Positions 1-8,251 of a DNA stretch of 64,000 bases are shown in pieces. Position 1 is the first letter of the stretch, and the number at the start of each line of letters is the position of its first letter. The notes under the pieces are model-generated. The model made no database searches. It saw only the letters and a program-made list of their open reading frames with translations, and was not told the DNA's origin. The stretch is from Caldovatus sediminis (GTDB lineage Bacteria; Pseudomonadota; Alphaproteobacteria; Acetobacterales; Acetobacteraceae), in NCBI RefSeq assembly GCF_014644455.1, contig NZ_BMKS01000005.1, positions 130,055-194,054 of the forward strand, given 5' to 3'. The position numbers were made by a program, and so were the translations under genes.

Positions 1-469
1 GTCATAGGTGCTGAGACCCCCCTTGTCTCGCGATCGCGTGATCGCGTAGCGGGGGAGAGAAAAGATCAGACATAAACCGTGAGGCAACACCAAAATGCGT
101 CTGGACAGGAAAGTCGCGTTCTGATGGGAAACCTTCAGGAGAAAAACGAAATCGCAACAGTTACATTACTTCGTCTCGAAAGAAGCACGATTGCAGGGAT
201 TCGAGAACGAGTCGTTTCGTAACGATATTCGGATCGTTGCGCGGCGGATTGTGGGGCGAATGCCCGGCGAGTCCCCGCCAGGCGCGGCCTGGGCGCTCCC
301 GATGCGATGGCCGGCGCGGCCGGAACCGATGCGGAACGGAGCCCGCCGGGCGCCGGGCGAGGCCGCGGTTCCGCGGCGCCGCGCGGCGCCACGCCCGTCA
401 GGCGGCGCCGGCGCGGCCGGCCCCGGTTCCGCGACGGGCGCCGCCCCGCCCCGGACGGGCGGCGATCGC
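1..469. other. Noncoding left edge, AT-rich then GC-rich
   Basis: I see no gene here. Roughly the first 240 bases are far richer in A and T than any other intergenic stretch in the window. From about 246 the composition returns to the very high GC of the rest. The only clear structure is the inverted repeat listed separately. The export ATPase gene ends at 470 on the minus strand, so this is its 3' side. The composition break could mark acquired DNA, or the regulatory region of a gene lying to the left. Confidence 0.6.
17..55. other. Long imperfect hairpin
   Basis: CGCGATC (29-35) and GATCGCG (40-46) form a perfect 7-bp stem around a 4-base loop. The inner stem can extend with CT/AG and one bulge. 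The C run at 17-22 faces the G run at 51-55 as an outer stem. No T tract follows on either strand, so a simple intrinsic terminator is not supported. Its role is unknown. Confidence 0.4.
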
Positions 470-1201
470 TCAGTCGGCGGCGAGGACCTCGGCGACCGGC
501 CCGTCCCCGATGATGCGCCCGCCCTCGAGCCGGATCGCCCGCGTGCACCAGTTGCGCACCACCGCCAGGTCGTGCGTCGCGAGCACCAGGATGTCGGCGT
601 CGGAGACCAGGCGGGAGAGGCGCTGCTCCGCCTTCTCCATGAACTCCGCGTCGCCGGCCAGGAACCACTCGTCCATCAGCAGCACCTGCGGCGTCATCGC
701 CGTCGCCATGGCGAAGGCGAGCCGCACGTGCATCCCCGCCGAGTAGGTGCGCACCGGCACGTCGAGGAACTCGCCGAGGCCGGCGAAGGCCGCCACCTCC
801 TCGGCCAGCGCGGTGCCCTCGACCGCGGTCATGCCGCGGTAGAGCGCGCGCAGCACGATGTTCTCGCGCCCGGTCGCGTCCGGGTCCATCCCGGCGGCCG
901 GGTCGATCAGCGAGCCGACCGCGCCTTCCACCGTCAGCCGCCCCGCCACCGGCTCGTAGACGCCGGCGAGGGTGCGGAGCAGCGTCGTCTTGCCCGCGCC
1001 GTTGCGCCCGACCAGCGCCACCCGCTCGCCGCGCGCGATCTCGAAGCTGAGGTCGCGCAGCGCGGCGACGACGACGCGGTTGGCGTCGTCGGTGCGCAGC
1101 CGGAGCGGCGTGGCGGCGAGCAGGCGCTTCTTCAGCGACCGCGCGCCGAGGTGGTAGAGCGGGAACTCGACGGAGATCCCCTCGGCCAGGATGCGGGCCA
1201 T
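470..1201 (-). CDS. Polysaccharide-export ABC transporter ATP-binding protein (KpsT/Wzt type)
   Basis: Cytoplasmic ATPase subunit of a type-2 ABC exporter for capsule, O-antigen or teichoic-acid-like polymers. The protein is 243 residues. Walker A is GRNGAGKTT (65-73), the signature is the degenerate YSAGM (153-157) typical of this subfamily, Walker B is LLMDEW (174-179), and the switch histidine is in THD (209-211). It lacks the C-terminal carbohydrate-recognition extension of Wzt, so it resembles KpsT. The open frame extends upstream to 1327, but the ATG at 1201 gives the normal family N-terminus and does not overlap the permease. The permease gene ends 16 nt upstream on the same strand. 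The substrate cannot be read from sequence, and no KpsDEC-type partners lie beside it. Confidence 0.9.
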   Translation of the reverse strand: MARILAEGISVEFPLYHLGARSLKKRLLAATPLRLRTDDANRVVVAALRDLSFEIARGERVALVGRNGAGKTTLLRTLAGVYEPVAGRLTVEGAVGSLIDPAAGMDPDATGRENIVLRALYRGMTAVEGTALAEEVAAFAGLGEFLDVPVRTYSAGMHVRLAFAMATAMTPQVLLMDEWFLAGDAEFMEKAEQRLSRLVSDADILVLATHDLAVVRNWCTRAIRLEGGRIIGDGPVAEVLAAD

Positions 1202-1217
1202 CGGCGGGCGGCCTCCG

Positions 1218-2078
1218 CTAGACCCAGAAGGCGACCCGGCCGCGGAAGCGGACGAAGAAGGCGAAGGCCAGGGCGCAATGCGCCGCGGTCCAGGCGAACG
1301 CCGCGGCCCAGACCCACGCGCCGCCACCGCCTTCGAGCAGCGGCCCGCGCACGGTCTCCATCACCGCATGGAAGGGGTTGAGCGGCAGCAGCCGCCGGGA
1401 CGCCGGATCGAGCAGCTCCGGCTTCCAGATCACCGGCGTGACGAAGAAGGCGATCTGCATCACGCTCGCCACGATCGGCCCGATGTCGCGGAACCGCGCG
1501 CAGAGCATGCCGAGCAGCAGCGAGGCCGCGAAGGCGTTGAGCGCGAACAGGACGAGGCCGGGCAGGACGAGCAGCGCGCCCCAGCCCGGCGCGACGCCGA
1601 AGACCAGGAACACCACCGCGATCAGCGGCAGGTTGTGCGCCGCGACCATGGCGTTGCGCATCACGCAGCGCAGCGCGTGCACCGTGTGCGGCAGCGGGAG
1701 CTGGCGGATCACCGACTCCGCGGCGGTGAGGCAGGTGCAGGCCTCGCCGACCGAGACGGCGATCACGTTCCACAGGATCAGGCTGACCGCGAGCCAGGGC
1801 AGGTAGTCGCCGACCGGAAGCTGGAACAGCCGGGAATAGAGGAAGCCGAGCGCGGCCAGCATCACCGCGGTGGACAGCGTCAGCCAGATCGGCCCGAGCA
1901 CCGAGCCGCGGTAGCGGTTGCGGATGTCGAGCCGCGCCAGCGCCGCCGCCAGCCGCCAGCGCCGCGCCCCCTCGGCGAGGTCGGCGAGCGCGCGCTCGAG
2001 GCGCCGCGGCGCGGCGGCGTCGAAGTGCCGCACCGGGATCGTCGTGGCGGCGGTTTCGGCAGGGCTGGGGGCGAGCAT
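1218..2078 (-). CDS. Polysaccharide-export ABC transporter permease (KpsM/Wzm type)
   Basis: Inner-membrane permease of the ABC-2 family, 286 residues. It has a cytosolic N-terminus with the characteristic RYRGSVLGPIW segment (about 54-64) followed by about six hydrophobic spans. The conserved stretch around FFVTPVIWKPELL and LNPFHAVMETVRGPLL precedes the last spans, as in KpsM, RfbA and TagG. The ATG at 2078 has a GGAGG about 10 nt upstream. It is transcribed immediately before its ATPase with a 16-nt gap, so the two form a minimal exporter operon. The main exopolysaccharide locus is about 35 kb to the right, and nothing here shows that the two cooperate. Confidence 0.88.
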   Translation of the reverse strand: MLAPSPAETAATTIPVRHFDAAAPRRLERALADLAEGARRWRLAAALARLDIRNRYRGSVLGPIWLTLSTAVMLAALGFLYSRLFQLPVGDYLPWLAVSLILWNVIAVSVGEACTCLTAAESVIRQLPLPHTVHALRCVMRNAMVAAHNLPLIAVVFLVFGVAPGWGALLVLPGLVLFALNAFAASLLLGMLCARFRDIGPIVASVMQIAFFVTPVIWKPELLDPASRRLLPLNPFHAVMETVRGPLLEGGGGAWVWAAAFAWTAAHCALAFAFFVRFRGRVAFWV

Positions 2079-2132
2079 GGCGGCGCGCCTCCATACACGC
2101 CGCGCCGCCGCGCGGCCAGAGCCGCGGCGGCG

Positions 2133-2663
2133 CTACTTCACCGCCGCGCCGTAGCCGTAGGCCGGAGGCGGCGGGGCGCCGACCGCGCGGGCGATGCGCA
2201 CGCGGTCCGTGCGGGTGATCACCACGCGCTCGCCCGGGCGCAGCCCCTCCTCGTTGGTCTGGTTGACCGTGATCGGGGTGGGGCGGCCGTCCTCCTGGAT
2301 GATGAACTCGTAGCCGACGCCGCCGGTGGCGCCCTCCTCGATCGCCGCGCCGGCGAGGCCGCCGATCAGCGCGCCGCCCACGCCGGCGACCGTGCGCTCG
2401 CGCCAGCCCTGGCCGATCGTGCTGCCGACCAGGCCGCCGGCGCCGGCGCCGATCGCCGCGCCGGCGCCGCTGCGCGTGCCGGCCATGCGGACGGGGCGCA
2501 TCTGGACGATCGTGCCGTAGGTCGCGTAGCCCTGCACGCCCATCGCGCCGACGCCGACGGTGGTGTTGGTGGTCGGCGGCGCGCAGGCGGCGGCAAGGCC
2601 GAGCAGGGCGGCGGCGCCGAGGCGGACGGCGAGTCGCGGACGCGCGGCGGCGGAAATCGGCAT
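2133..2663 (-). CDS. SlyB/Pcp-family outer-membrane lipoprotein (glycine zipper)
   Basis: Predicted 176-residue lipoprotein. A signal peptide ends in the lipobox LAAAC with Cys27 as the lipid anchor. It is followed by the SlyB pattern: an IVQMRPVRM strand, a long Gly/Ala glycine zipper (about 65-110), then a C-terminal region with EFIIQEDGRP and PGERVVITRTDRVRIAR, matching the EY-V--DDG...G-RV architecture of SlyB/Pcp. SlyB stabilises outer-membrane protein-LPS assemblies in enterobacteria; that role here is inference. AGGAGG six nt upstream supports the ATG at 2663. The permease gene starts downstream after about 54 nt, so co-transcription with the export pair is possible. Confidence 0.8.
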   Translation of the reverse strand: MPISAAARPRLAVRLGAAALLGLAAACAPPTTNTTVGVGAMGVQGYATYGTIVQMRPVRMAGTRSGAGAAIGAGAGGLVGSTIGQGWRERTVAGVGGALIGGLAGAAIEEGATGGVGYEFIIQEDGRPTPITVNQTNEEGLRPGERVVITRTDRVRIARAVGAPPPPAYGYGAAVK

Positions 2664-2833
2664 GCGGGCCTCCTGCACCAGGGCGGGCGCCGTGCCGGCC
2701 TCTCCGGCGGCGGGCGGCTTTCCCCCCGGCATGACGCTCGGCACGGGGACACCATAATGCCTCAATCGGCGGCTGTGCCTAGCCCTGCGATCCTCGCTCC
2801 GGGGTTCGCCCCCCCCCGCGGGCCGCCTCGGGC

Positions 2834-2852
2834 GCGGACGCGCGGCGTCCGC
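2834..2852 (-). terminator. GC-rich hairpin downstream of the 2OG-Fe dioxygenase gene
   Basis: GCGGACGC and GCGTCCGC form a perfect 8-bp stem with a 3-base loop, about 35 nt past the stop codon of the minus-strand dioxygenase gene. No U tract follows, so it may be an RNA-stabilising 3' structure or a Rho-assisted stop. Confidence 0.4.
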
Positions 2853-2886
2853 CCTTCGTCCGCCGCGCCGGCCGGACCGCCGCTCC

Positions 2887-3636
2887 TCAGCCGCGCCGGA
2901 AGGTGACCACCAGCACGTCGCGATAGGCCGGGCGGGCGGGATCCACCGGCAGCACCGGCGTCACGCCGTGATAGCACCGGTTGTCGTCCACCAGGGCGGC
3001 GTCCATCGGCTCGGCCAGGGTGAAGCTGCCGAGCGGCCGGCGCTGCAGGTCGTGGATCGAGGTCTCGCCGCTCGCCACGTTCTCGCGCCGCACCAGCAGC
3101 ACCAGCACCCAGTCCACGCCGTCGCGGTGCATGCCCTCGGGCGTCGGCCGGCCGGCCTCGCCGGGGCGGGCCTCGATGCGGAACTGGTGGACCTCGACAT
3201 GCCAGGAGTCGGGGCGTGTGCCGGGCGGCGTCAGCCGGTCGAAGAGCCGATGGCAGGTGGCGAGGACGGCGCGCATCGTCGGATGCGCGGCAATCGCCTC
3301 GGTCACCGGCTCGAACCAGCGCTCGATGCCGCCGTTCAGCGGGTTGTAGTCGCGGCTCTGGTAGTGCGGCTGGTGCGGCTTGCGGCGGATGCCTGCGGGC
3401 GTGGCGGCGAAGCAGGCGAAGCGGCGCCGGCGGTAGCGGCCGCCGTCGGCCATGTAGGTGTCGAGGCCGAGGTCGTCCCAGCTCGCCGCGAAGCCCTCCC
3501 AGTCCGCGGCGCCCGCCGCCTCCAGCAGGGCGCGCATCCGCGGGGCGCGGACATGGGCGAAGCCCTGCGCGAGCAGCGCCGCGCCGACCGTCTCCGCGAC
3601 GCCGGTGGGCCCGACCGTCCGGATCTCCCGCTCCAT
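2887..3636 (-). CDS. 2-oxoglutarate/Fe(II)-dependent dioxygenase (PF10014-like)
   Basis: Predicted 249-residue cytoplasmic oxygenase of the 2OG-Fe dioxygenase family that includes bacterial free-amino-acid hydroxylases such as isoleucine 4-dioxygenase. The iron facial triad is visible as H170 and D172 (MHRDGVDW) plus distal H223 (CYHGVTPV). R239 in YRDVLVVTF is the likely 2-oxoglutarate ligand. The segment DTYMADGGRYRRRRF is the conserved substrate-side motif of the family. The frame stays open upstream to 3780, but the ATG at 3636 has a strong AGGAGG, so I take that start. It stands alone between a lipoprotein gene and a divergent HdeD-like gene. The substrate is unknown; a free amino acid is the best guess by family. 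Confidence 0.82.
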   Translation of the reverse strand: MEREIRTVGPTGVAETVGAALLAQGFAHVRAPRMRALLEAAGAADWEGFAASWDDLGLDTYMADGGRYRRRRFACFAATPAGIRRKPHQPHYQSRDYNPLNGGIERWFEPVTEAIAAHPTMRAVLATCHRLFDRLTPPGTRPDSWHVEVHQFRIEARPGEAGRPTPEGMHRDGVDWVLVLLVRRENVASGETSIHDLQRRPLGSFTLAEPMDAALVDDNRCYHGVTPVLPVDPARPAYRDVLVVTFRRG

Positions 3637-3872
3637 CGCCTCCTCCTCGGGCGCAAGGCGCCCCGCTGCGGCCGCGCCGAGCATCGCCACAGGGGCCGCC
3701 GCCCCGGAAGATGGGGAGGCCGGCGCGCGATGCATCGCCCCGCCCGTCGGCGCGCATGGCGCGGCCCGCGGCAGGGGCAATCCCGCCCCCCGCGCGGCGT
3801 TCGCTCCCGGATCGCCTCGGGCCCATGCGGCCCGGCGTTCGACCGCCCCGAGCGAAAGGAACGCGCCGCGCC

Positions 3873-4205
3873 ATGGCCTCGTCCGCCACCGATCCCCGGC
3901 GCGCTGCGGCGCCGCCTTCCCTCGGCCATCCCGGCGCGGCCGGCGAACATGCCGCGGTGCGCGGCCTCGCGCGCCGCTGGTGGCTGTTCCTGCTGCGCGG
4001 GGCGGTGGCGATCGCCTTCGGCGTGATCGCGCTGGCCAATCCGGCGCTCGGCCTGATCGGGCTGCTCGCCTTCGTCGCCGCGCGGATGCTGCTCGACGGG
4101 GTGTTGACCATCGCCCAGGCGACCGCCGTGCCGGCGGTGGACACCGGCGAGCCGCCGCCGCGCCCGGCGAACGATCCGGGCCGGCACGGCCGCGGCGCGG
4201 CCTGA
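3873..4205 (+). CDS. Truncated HdeD/DUF308-like membrane protein
   Basis: Encodes 110 residues. Residues 34-82 hold two hydrophobic helices with the HdeD-family opening: RWWLFLLRGAVAIAFGVIAL, then a helix ending MLLDGVLTI. HdeD-family proteins are usually about 180-200 residues with six spans. Here the chain leaves the membrane after the second span and ends in a proline-rich polar tail (about 85-110). It may be a shortened gene, a decayed remnant or a real two-span derivative. An AGGA lies upstream of the ATG at a rather long spacing. It converges with ccmI, with 19 nt between the stops. Confidence 0.6.
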   Translation: MASSATDPRRAAAPPSLGHPGAAGEHAAVRGLARRWWLFLLRGAVAIAFGVIALANPALGLIGLLAFVAARMLLDGVLTIAQATAVPAVDTGEPPPRPANDPGRHGRGAA

Positions 4206-4224
4206 CCCCGCGCCGCCGCGCGGC

Positions 4225-5028
4225 TCAGGGCAGCTCGTTCAGCCGCCGCTCGACCAGCGTCCGCCACGGCGCGTCCGGCGGCGCGTCGGCGAGCAGCGCG
4301 CGCCAGGCCGCGCGCGCCGTCTCCGGCCGCCCGGCCCGCGCCTCGGCCAGCCCGGCGAGGAAGCGGAGCCGCGGATCGCGCGGCGCCTCGGCGAGGCCGC
4401 GGGTGATCCAGCGCGTCGCGGCCTCGGTCTCGCCGCGCTCCAGCTCCACCTCCGCGAGGTCGCCGGCGAGGCCGGGGTCGAAGCGCGCGCCCAGCGCCCG
4501 CGTCCAGGCCTCCGCCGCACCCGCGAGGTTGCCGCGCGCGCGCTCGGCGTTGCCGAGCAGCAGGTAGCCCTGCCGCGCCGTCTCGCTCGCCGGATCGAGC
4601 CGGGCGAGGCGGGCGCGCAGCTCGGCCAGCAGCGCCTCCTCGCGCCGCGCCGCCTCGGCGCGCTCGACATGGGGCGCGGAGGGCAGGCCCGGCGCGCCGC
4701 GCCAGAGGTAGAGCCCCAGCGACAGCGCCGCGATCGCCGGGACCAGCGCGAGGGCGAGCGCGGAGGAGGGACGGCGGCCCGGCGCCGCCGTCTCCTCGTC
4801 CGGCGTGCCGATCAGGCGGCGCTGCACCTCGAGGACCGCGGCGCGGTGCGCGGCCGCGTCCAGCCGCCCGGCCTCGCGCTCGCGGTCGAGCTCGGCGAGC
4901 TGGGCGCGGTAGAGGGCGAGGTCGGCCTCGCGCCGGCCGCGCGGCGCGCGGCGCGGCGGGCGCAGCAGGGCTAGGGCGAGCGGCGCCAGCGCCGCCGCGG
5001 CGAGCAGGGCGAGGGCGAGCCAGGTCAC
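4225..5028 (-). CDS. ccmI: Cytochrome c maturation protein CcmI (CycH)
   Basis: Apocytochrome c chaperone of System I, 267 residues. An N-terminal span (2-22), a cytosolic ALYRAQLAELDREREAGRL stretch with the heptad character of CcmI, a second span (about 88-108) and a periplasmic TPR-like C-terminus (about 130-267) follow the family order. The GTG start at 5028 overlaps the ccmH stop as GTGA. It is the last gene of a tightly coupled ccmC-D-E-F-G-H-I operon. The weak sequence conservation of CcmI makes position and architecture the main evidence. Confidence 0.85.
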   Translation of the reverse strand: MTWLALALLAAAALAPLALALLRPPRRAPRGRREADLALYRAQLAELDREREAGRLDAAAHRAAVLEVQRRLIGTPDEETAAPGRRPSSALALALVPAIAALSLGLYLWRGAPGLPSAPHVERAEAARREEALLAELRARLARLDPASETARQGYLLLGNAERARGNLAGAAEAWTRALGARFDPGLAGDLAEVELERGETEAATRWITRGLAEAPRDPRLRFLAGLAEARAGRPETARAAWRALLADAPPDAPWRTLVERRLNELP

Positions 5029-5555
5029 GACGGGCGCCGGTCCCTCTCGGCCGCCGCTGCCTCGATCGCGGCGAGGCGCGCGCGCTCCGCCTCGGTCAGC
5101 GGCGCGGCGGCCTCCTCCACCACGGCGTCCGGCGCGACGCGGCGGCGGCGGAGCGCGAGCAGGATCGCCGTGGCGCCGCCCGCCAGCGCCAGGGCCGGCG
5201 CGGCCCAGAGCAGCGCGGTGGCGGCGGTGACGGGCGGGCGCAGCAGCACGAAGTCGCCGTAGCGCTCGTGCAGGTAGCGGACCACCTCCGCGTCGGTCGC
5301 CCCCTGCGCGATCCGCTCGCGCACGATCAGGCGCAGGTCGCGGGCGAGGTCGGCGTTGCTGTCCTCGATGGACTGGTTCTGGCAGACGAGGCAGCGCAGC
5401 TCGCGCCCGATCGCCCGGGCGCGCGCCTCCTGCGCCGGATCGGCGAGGCGCTCGCGCGGGTCGCCGACGGCGGCGGGCGCCGCCGCCGGGAACAGCAGCG
5501 GCGCGAGCAGCAGCGCCGGCAGGATCGCGGCGCGCCGGGGGCGGATCGTCGTCAC
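5025..5555 (-). CDS. ccmH: Cytochrome c maturation thiol-disulfide protein CcmH (CycL)
   Basis: Periplasm-facing, membrane-anchored protein of 176 residues that handles the CXXCH thiols of apocytochrome c with CcmG and CcmF. The diagnostic RELRCLVCQNQSI motif places the redox cysteines at 55 and 58. A signal-like hydrophobic N-terminus (about 11-30) and a C-terminal span (about 113-135) flank the three-helix domain that contains DLRLIVRERI and YGDFVLLRPP. The GTG start at 5555 overlaps the ccmG stop (GTGA), and its own stop overlaps the ccmI start in the same way, so translation is probably coupled along the chain. Confidence 0.92.
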   Translation of the reverse strand: MTTIRPRRAAILPALLLAPLLFPAAAPAAVGDPRERLADPAQEARARAIGRELRCLVCQNQSIEDSNADLARDLRLIVRERIAQGATDAEVVRYLHERYGDFVLLRPPVTAATALLWAAPALALAGGATAILLALRRRRVAPDAVVEEAAAPLTEAERARLAAIEAAAAERDRRPS

Positions 5556-6229
5556 GCGTGTCGCCTGAGCAGCGGTCGGAGGTCGCTCTCCAGGATCTGC
5601 GGCGTGATCGGCCCGGCCCAGCGCCAGCGGACGACGCCGGTCCGGTCCACCAGGTAGGTCTCCGGCACGCCGTAGAGGCCCCAGTCGATCGCGACGCGCC
5701 CCGGCTGGTCGACGCCGAGCCGCGCGTAGGGGTTGCCGTGGCGGCGCAGGAAGGCGCGGGCGTCCTCCGCCCGGTCCTTGTAGTTGATGCCGAAGACCGG
5801 GACGCCCTCGCGCGAGAGGCGCATCAGCATCGGATGCTCGACGACGCAGGGCACGCACCAGGAGGCCCAGAAATTGACCAGCACCGGCGCGGCGAGGCCG
5901 CCGCGCAGGTCGGCGGCGCCCAGCGCGGGCAGCTCCGCGCCCTCGAGCGGCGGCAGGGCGAAGTCGGGCACCGGCCGGCCGATCAGCGCCGAGGGGACGC
6001 CGCGCGGGTCGTAGCTCCCCGTCCCCAGGCCGCGCAGCAGGGCGTAGAAGCCGAGGAAGGCGCCGCCGGCGAGCGCGAGCGGCGCGTAGAGCACCCAGCG
6101 CCGGCGCGTCCCGGCGGCGCGCGGCGGGGCCGCCGCCTCGCCGGCGGGGCGCGCGTCGCGGTCGTGGCCGGGGCCGCGCCCGGGCGGGGCGGCGGCGGGC
6201 GTCGTCGTGGTGGTGCCGGTGTCGCTCAT
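5552..6229 (-). CDS. ccmG: Thiol:disulfide interchange protein CcmG (DsbE)
   Basis: Periplasmic thioredoxin-fold reductase that keeps apocytochrome c thiols reduced, 225 residues. The active site is WASWCVPC with C125 and C128. A membrane anchor lies at about 45-67, and the GVPETYLVDRTG loop with cis-proline is typical of DsbE. The N-terminus is odd: about 44 residues of Thr, Pro, Arg and Gly precede the anchor, which is longer than usual. A start further in would remove them, but the ATG at 6229 overlaps the ccmF stop as ATGA, which favours the long form. The downstream overlap with ccmH is GTGA. Confidence 0.92.
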   Translation of the reverse strand: MSDTGTTTTTPAAAPPGRGPGHDRDARPAGEAAAPPRAAGTRRRWVLYAPLALAGGAFLGFYALLRGLGTGSYDPRGVPSALIGRPVPDFALPPLEGAELPALGAADLRGGLAAPVLVNFWASWCVPCVVEHPMLMRLSREGVPVFGINYKDRAEDARAFLRRHGNPYARLGVDQPGRVAIDWGLYGVPETYLVDRTGVVRWRWAGPITPQILESDLRPLLRRHA

Positions 6230-8184
6230 GCGGGGGCGGGCGCTCCCTTCGGGGCGGGCGCGGCGACGCGGACGCGGCGGTCGGACAGCGACAGCCCGCC
6301 GCCCAGCGCCATCACCGCCGCGCCGAGCCAGATCCAGGGCGCGAGCGGGTTGTGGTGCAGGCGCAGCACGGCGGCGCCGTCGCGCTCCTCGCCGAGCACG
6401 ACGTAGAGGTCGCGCAGCCCGTTGGTGTGGATCGCCGCCTCGGTGGTGGTCTCGCGGCCGACCGGGAAGAAGCGGCGCTCCGGCTCGAGCACGGCGACCG
6501 CGGCGCCGTCGCGGGCGACGGTCACGGTGGCGCGGCGCGCGGTCCAGTTCGGCCCCGCCGCGTCGCGCACCCCCTCGAGCCGCCACTCGTAGCCGGCGAG
6601 GCGCGCGCTCTCGCCGGGCTTCAGGGCGACCAGCGCGTCGGTCGCGAGGCCCATCCCGGCGATGCCGGCGCAGGTCACGCCGAGCCCGGCATGGGCGAGC
6701 GCGCCGCCCCAGGCGGCGCGCGGCAGGCCGCGCGCGCGCGCCCAGGCGGCGGCAGGCCGACGGAACAGCGCGATGCGGTCGGCGAGGTCGGCCGCGGCGC
6801 CCGCCACCAGCCAGACCGCGGCGGCGAAGCCGAGCGCCGGCCAGACCCGCTCGCCGGCGAGCGCGAGGGCCAGGAGCAGCGCGGCGGCCGCGGCGAGCGC
6901 CGCCCACCACAGGCGCTGCAGGACGGGCCACAGCCGTGCCCGCTTCCAGGGCAGCAGCGCGCCGAGCGGCATGGCGAGGATCAGCGGCGCCGCCAGCGGC
7001 AGGGTCGCCGCGTTGAAGAAGGGCGGCCCGACCGAGATCTTCACCCCGAGCACCAGGTCCGCGAACATCGGGTAGAGCGTGCCGACCAGCACCACCGCGC
7101 AGATCGAGCACAGGAACAGGTTGTTCAGCACCAGCGCGCCCTCGCGCGACAGCGGCGCGAACACCCCGGTCGGCGCCATCGCCGGCGCGCGCCAGGCGAA
7201 CAGCGCGAAGGCGCCGCCGACGTAGAGCGCGAGCAGGGCGAGGATGAACACGCCCCGCGTCGGGTCGCTGGCGAAGGCGTGCACGCTGTTCAGCACCCCC
7301 GAGCGCACGAGGAAGGTGCCGAGCAGCGAGAGGGCGAAGGCGAGCAGCGCCAGCAGCACGGTCCAGACCTTCAGCGCCTCGCGCTTCTCCACCACGATCG
7401 CGGAGTGCAGCAGCGCCGTGCCGGCGAGCCAGGGCAGCAGCGAGGCGTTCTCCACCGGGTCCCAGAACCAGTAGCCGCCCCAGCCGAGCTCGTAGTAGGC
7501 CCACCAGGAGCCGAGCGCGATGCCGAGGGTGAGGAACGCCCAGGCGGCGAGCGCCCAGGGCCGCACCCAGCGCCCCCAGGCGGCGTCCACGCGGCCCTCG
7601 ATCAGCGCCGCGACGGCGAAGGCGAAGGTCACCGCGTAGCCGACATAGCCGAGGTAGAGCAGCGGCGGGTGGAGGGCGAGGCCGGGGTCCTGCAGCACCG
7701 GGTTGAGCCCCTGCCCGTCCGCCGGCGGCGGCCAGACCCGCGCGAAGGGATTGGAGGTGGCGAGGATGAACAGCAGGAAGCCCACGCCGACCAGCCCCAG
7801 CACGGCGAGCACGCGCGCCTGCAGCGCCCCCGGCAGGTCCCGCCCGAAGCCCGCCACCGCGCCGCCGCACAGCGCCAGGATCAGCACCCAGAGGACCATC
7901 GAGCCCTCGTGGTTCCCCCAGGTGCCGGTCAGCTTGTAGAGCAGCGGCTTGGCGGAGTGGCTGTTCTGCACCACGCCGAGCACGGTCGTGTCGTTGACCG
8001 CGAAGCTCCACAGCAGCGCGGCGAAGGCGGCGGCGACGGCGACCAGCTGCCCGGCGGCGAGCGGCGGGCCGAGCGCGATCAGCCGGGGGTCGCGCCGCTG
8101 CGCGCCGAGCAGCGGCACCGCCCCCTGCGCCAGCGCGAGGACGCAGGCGAGCGCGAGGGCGAAGTGGCCGAGCTCCGGGATCAT
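6226..8184 (-). CDS. ccmF: Heme lyase CcmF
   Basis: Large polytopic inner-membrane subunit (652 residues) of the System I heme ligation complex, joining heme from CcmE to apocytochrome c. The tryptophan-rich WWD-type segment is visible as GGYWFWDPVENASLLPWL (about 241-258), followed by HSAIVVEKREALKVWT. Many hydrophobic spans and the length match family members of 640-660 residues. The ATG at 8184 begins a typical N-terminus (IPELGHFALALA). A 67-nt gap separates it from ccmE, the only real gap in the cluster; downstream it overlaps ccmG. Confidence 0.96.
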   Translation of the reverse strand: MIPELGHFALALACVLALAQGAVPLLGAQRRDPRLIALGPPLAAGQLVAVAAAFAALLWSFAVNDTTVLGVVQNSHSAKPLLYKLTGTWGNHEGSMVLWVLILALCGGAVAGFGRDLPGALQARVLAVLGLVGVGFLLFILATSNPFARVWPPPADGQGLNPVLQDPGLALHPPLLYLGYVGYAVTFAFAVAALIEGRVDAAWGRWVRPWALAAWAFLTLGIALGSWWAYYELGWGGYWFWDPVENASLLPWLAGTALLHSAIVVEKREALKVWTVLLALLAFALSLLGTFLVRSGVLNSVHAFASDPTRGVFILALLALYVGGAFALFAWRAPAMAPTGVFAPLSREGALVLNNLFLCSICAVVLVGTLYPMFADLVLGVKISVGPPFFNAATLPLAAPLILAMPLGALLPWKRARLWPVLQRLWWAALAAAAALLLALALAGERVWPALGFAAAVWLVAGAAADLADRIALFRRPAAAWARARGLPRAAWGGALAHAGLGVTCAGIAGMGLATDALVALKPGESARLAGYEWRLEGVRDAAGPNWTARRATVTVARDGAAVAVLEPERRFFPVGRETTTEAAIHTNGLRDLYVVLGEERDGAAVLRLHHNPLAPWIWLGAAVMALGGGLSLSDRRVRVAAPAPKGAPAPA

Positions 8185-8251
8185 GACGCCCCGCCGCCGC
8201 GCGCCGGGGAGCGGAGGGTCGCCCCGCGGGCCGGGAAGCCGCCCATGCCGC

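Noticed and set aside
2809-2817. C9 tract as a phase-variation switch
   Set aside because: It lies in noncoding DNA downstream of one gene and 146 nt upstream of another, with no promoter spacing it could plausibly change.
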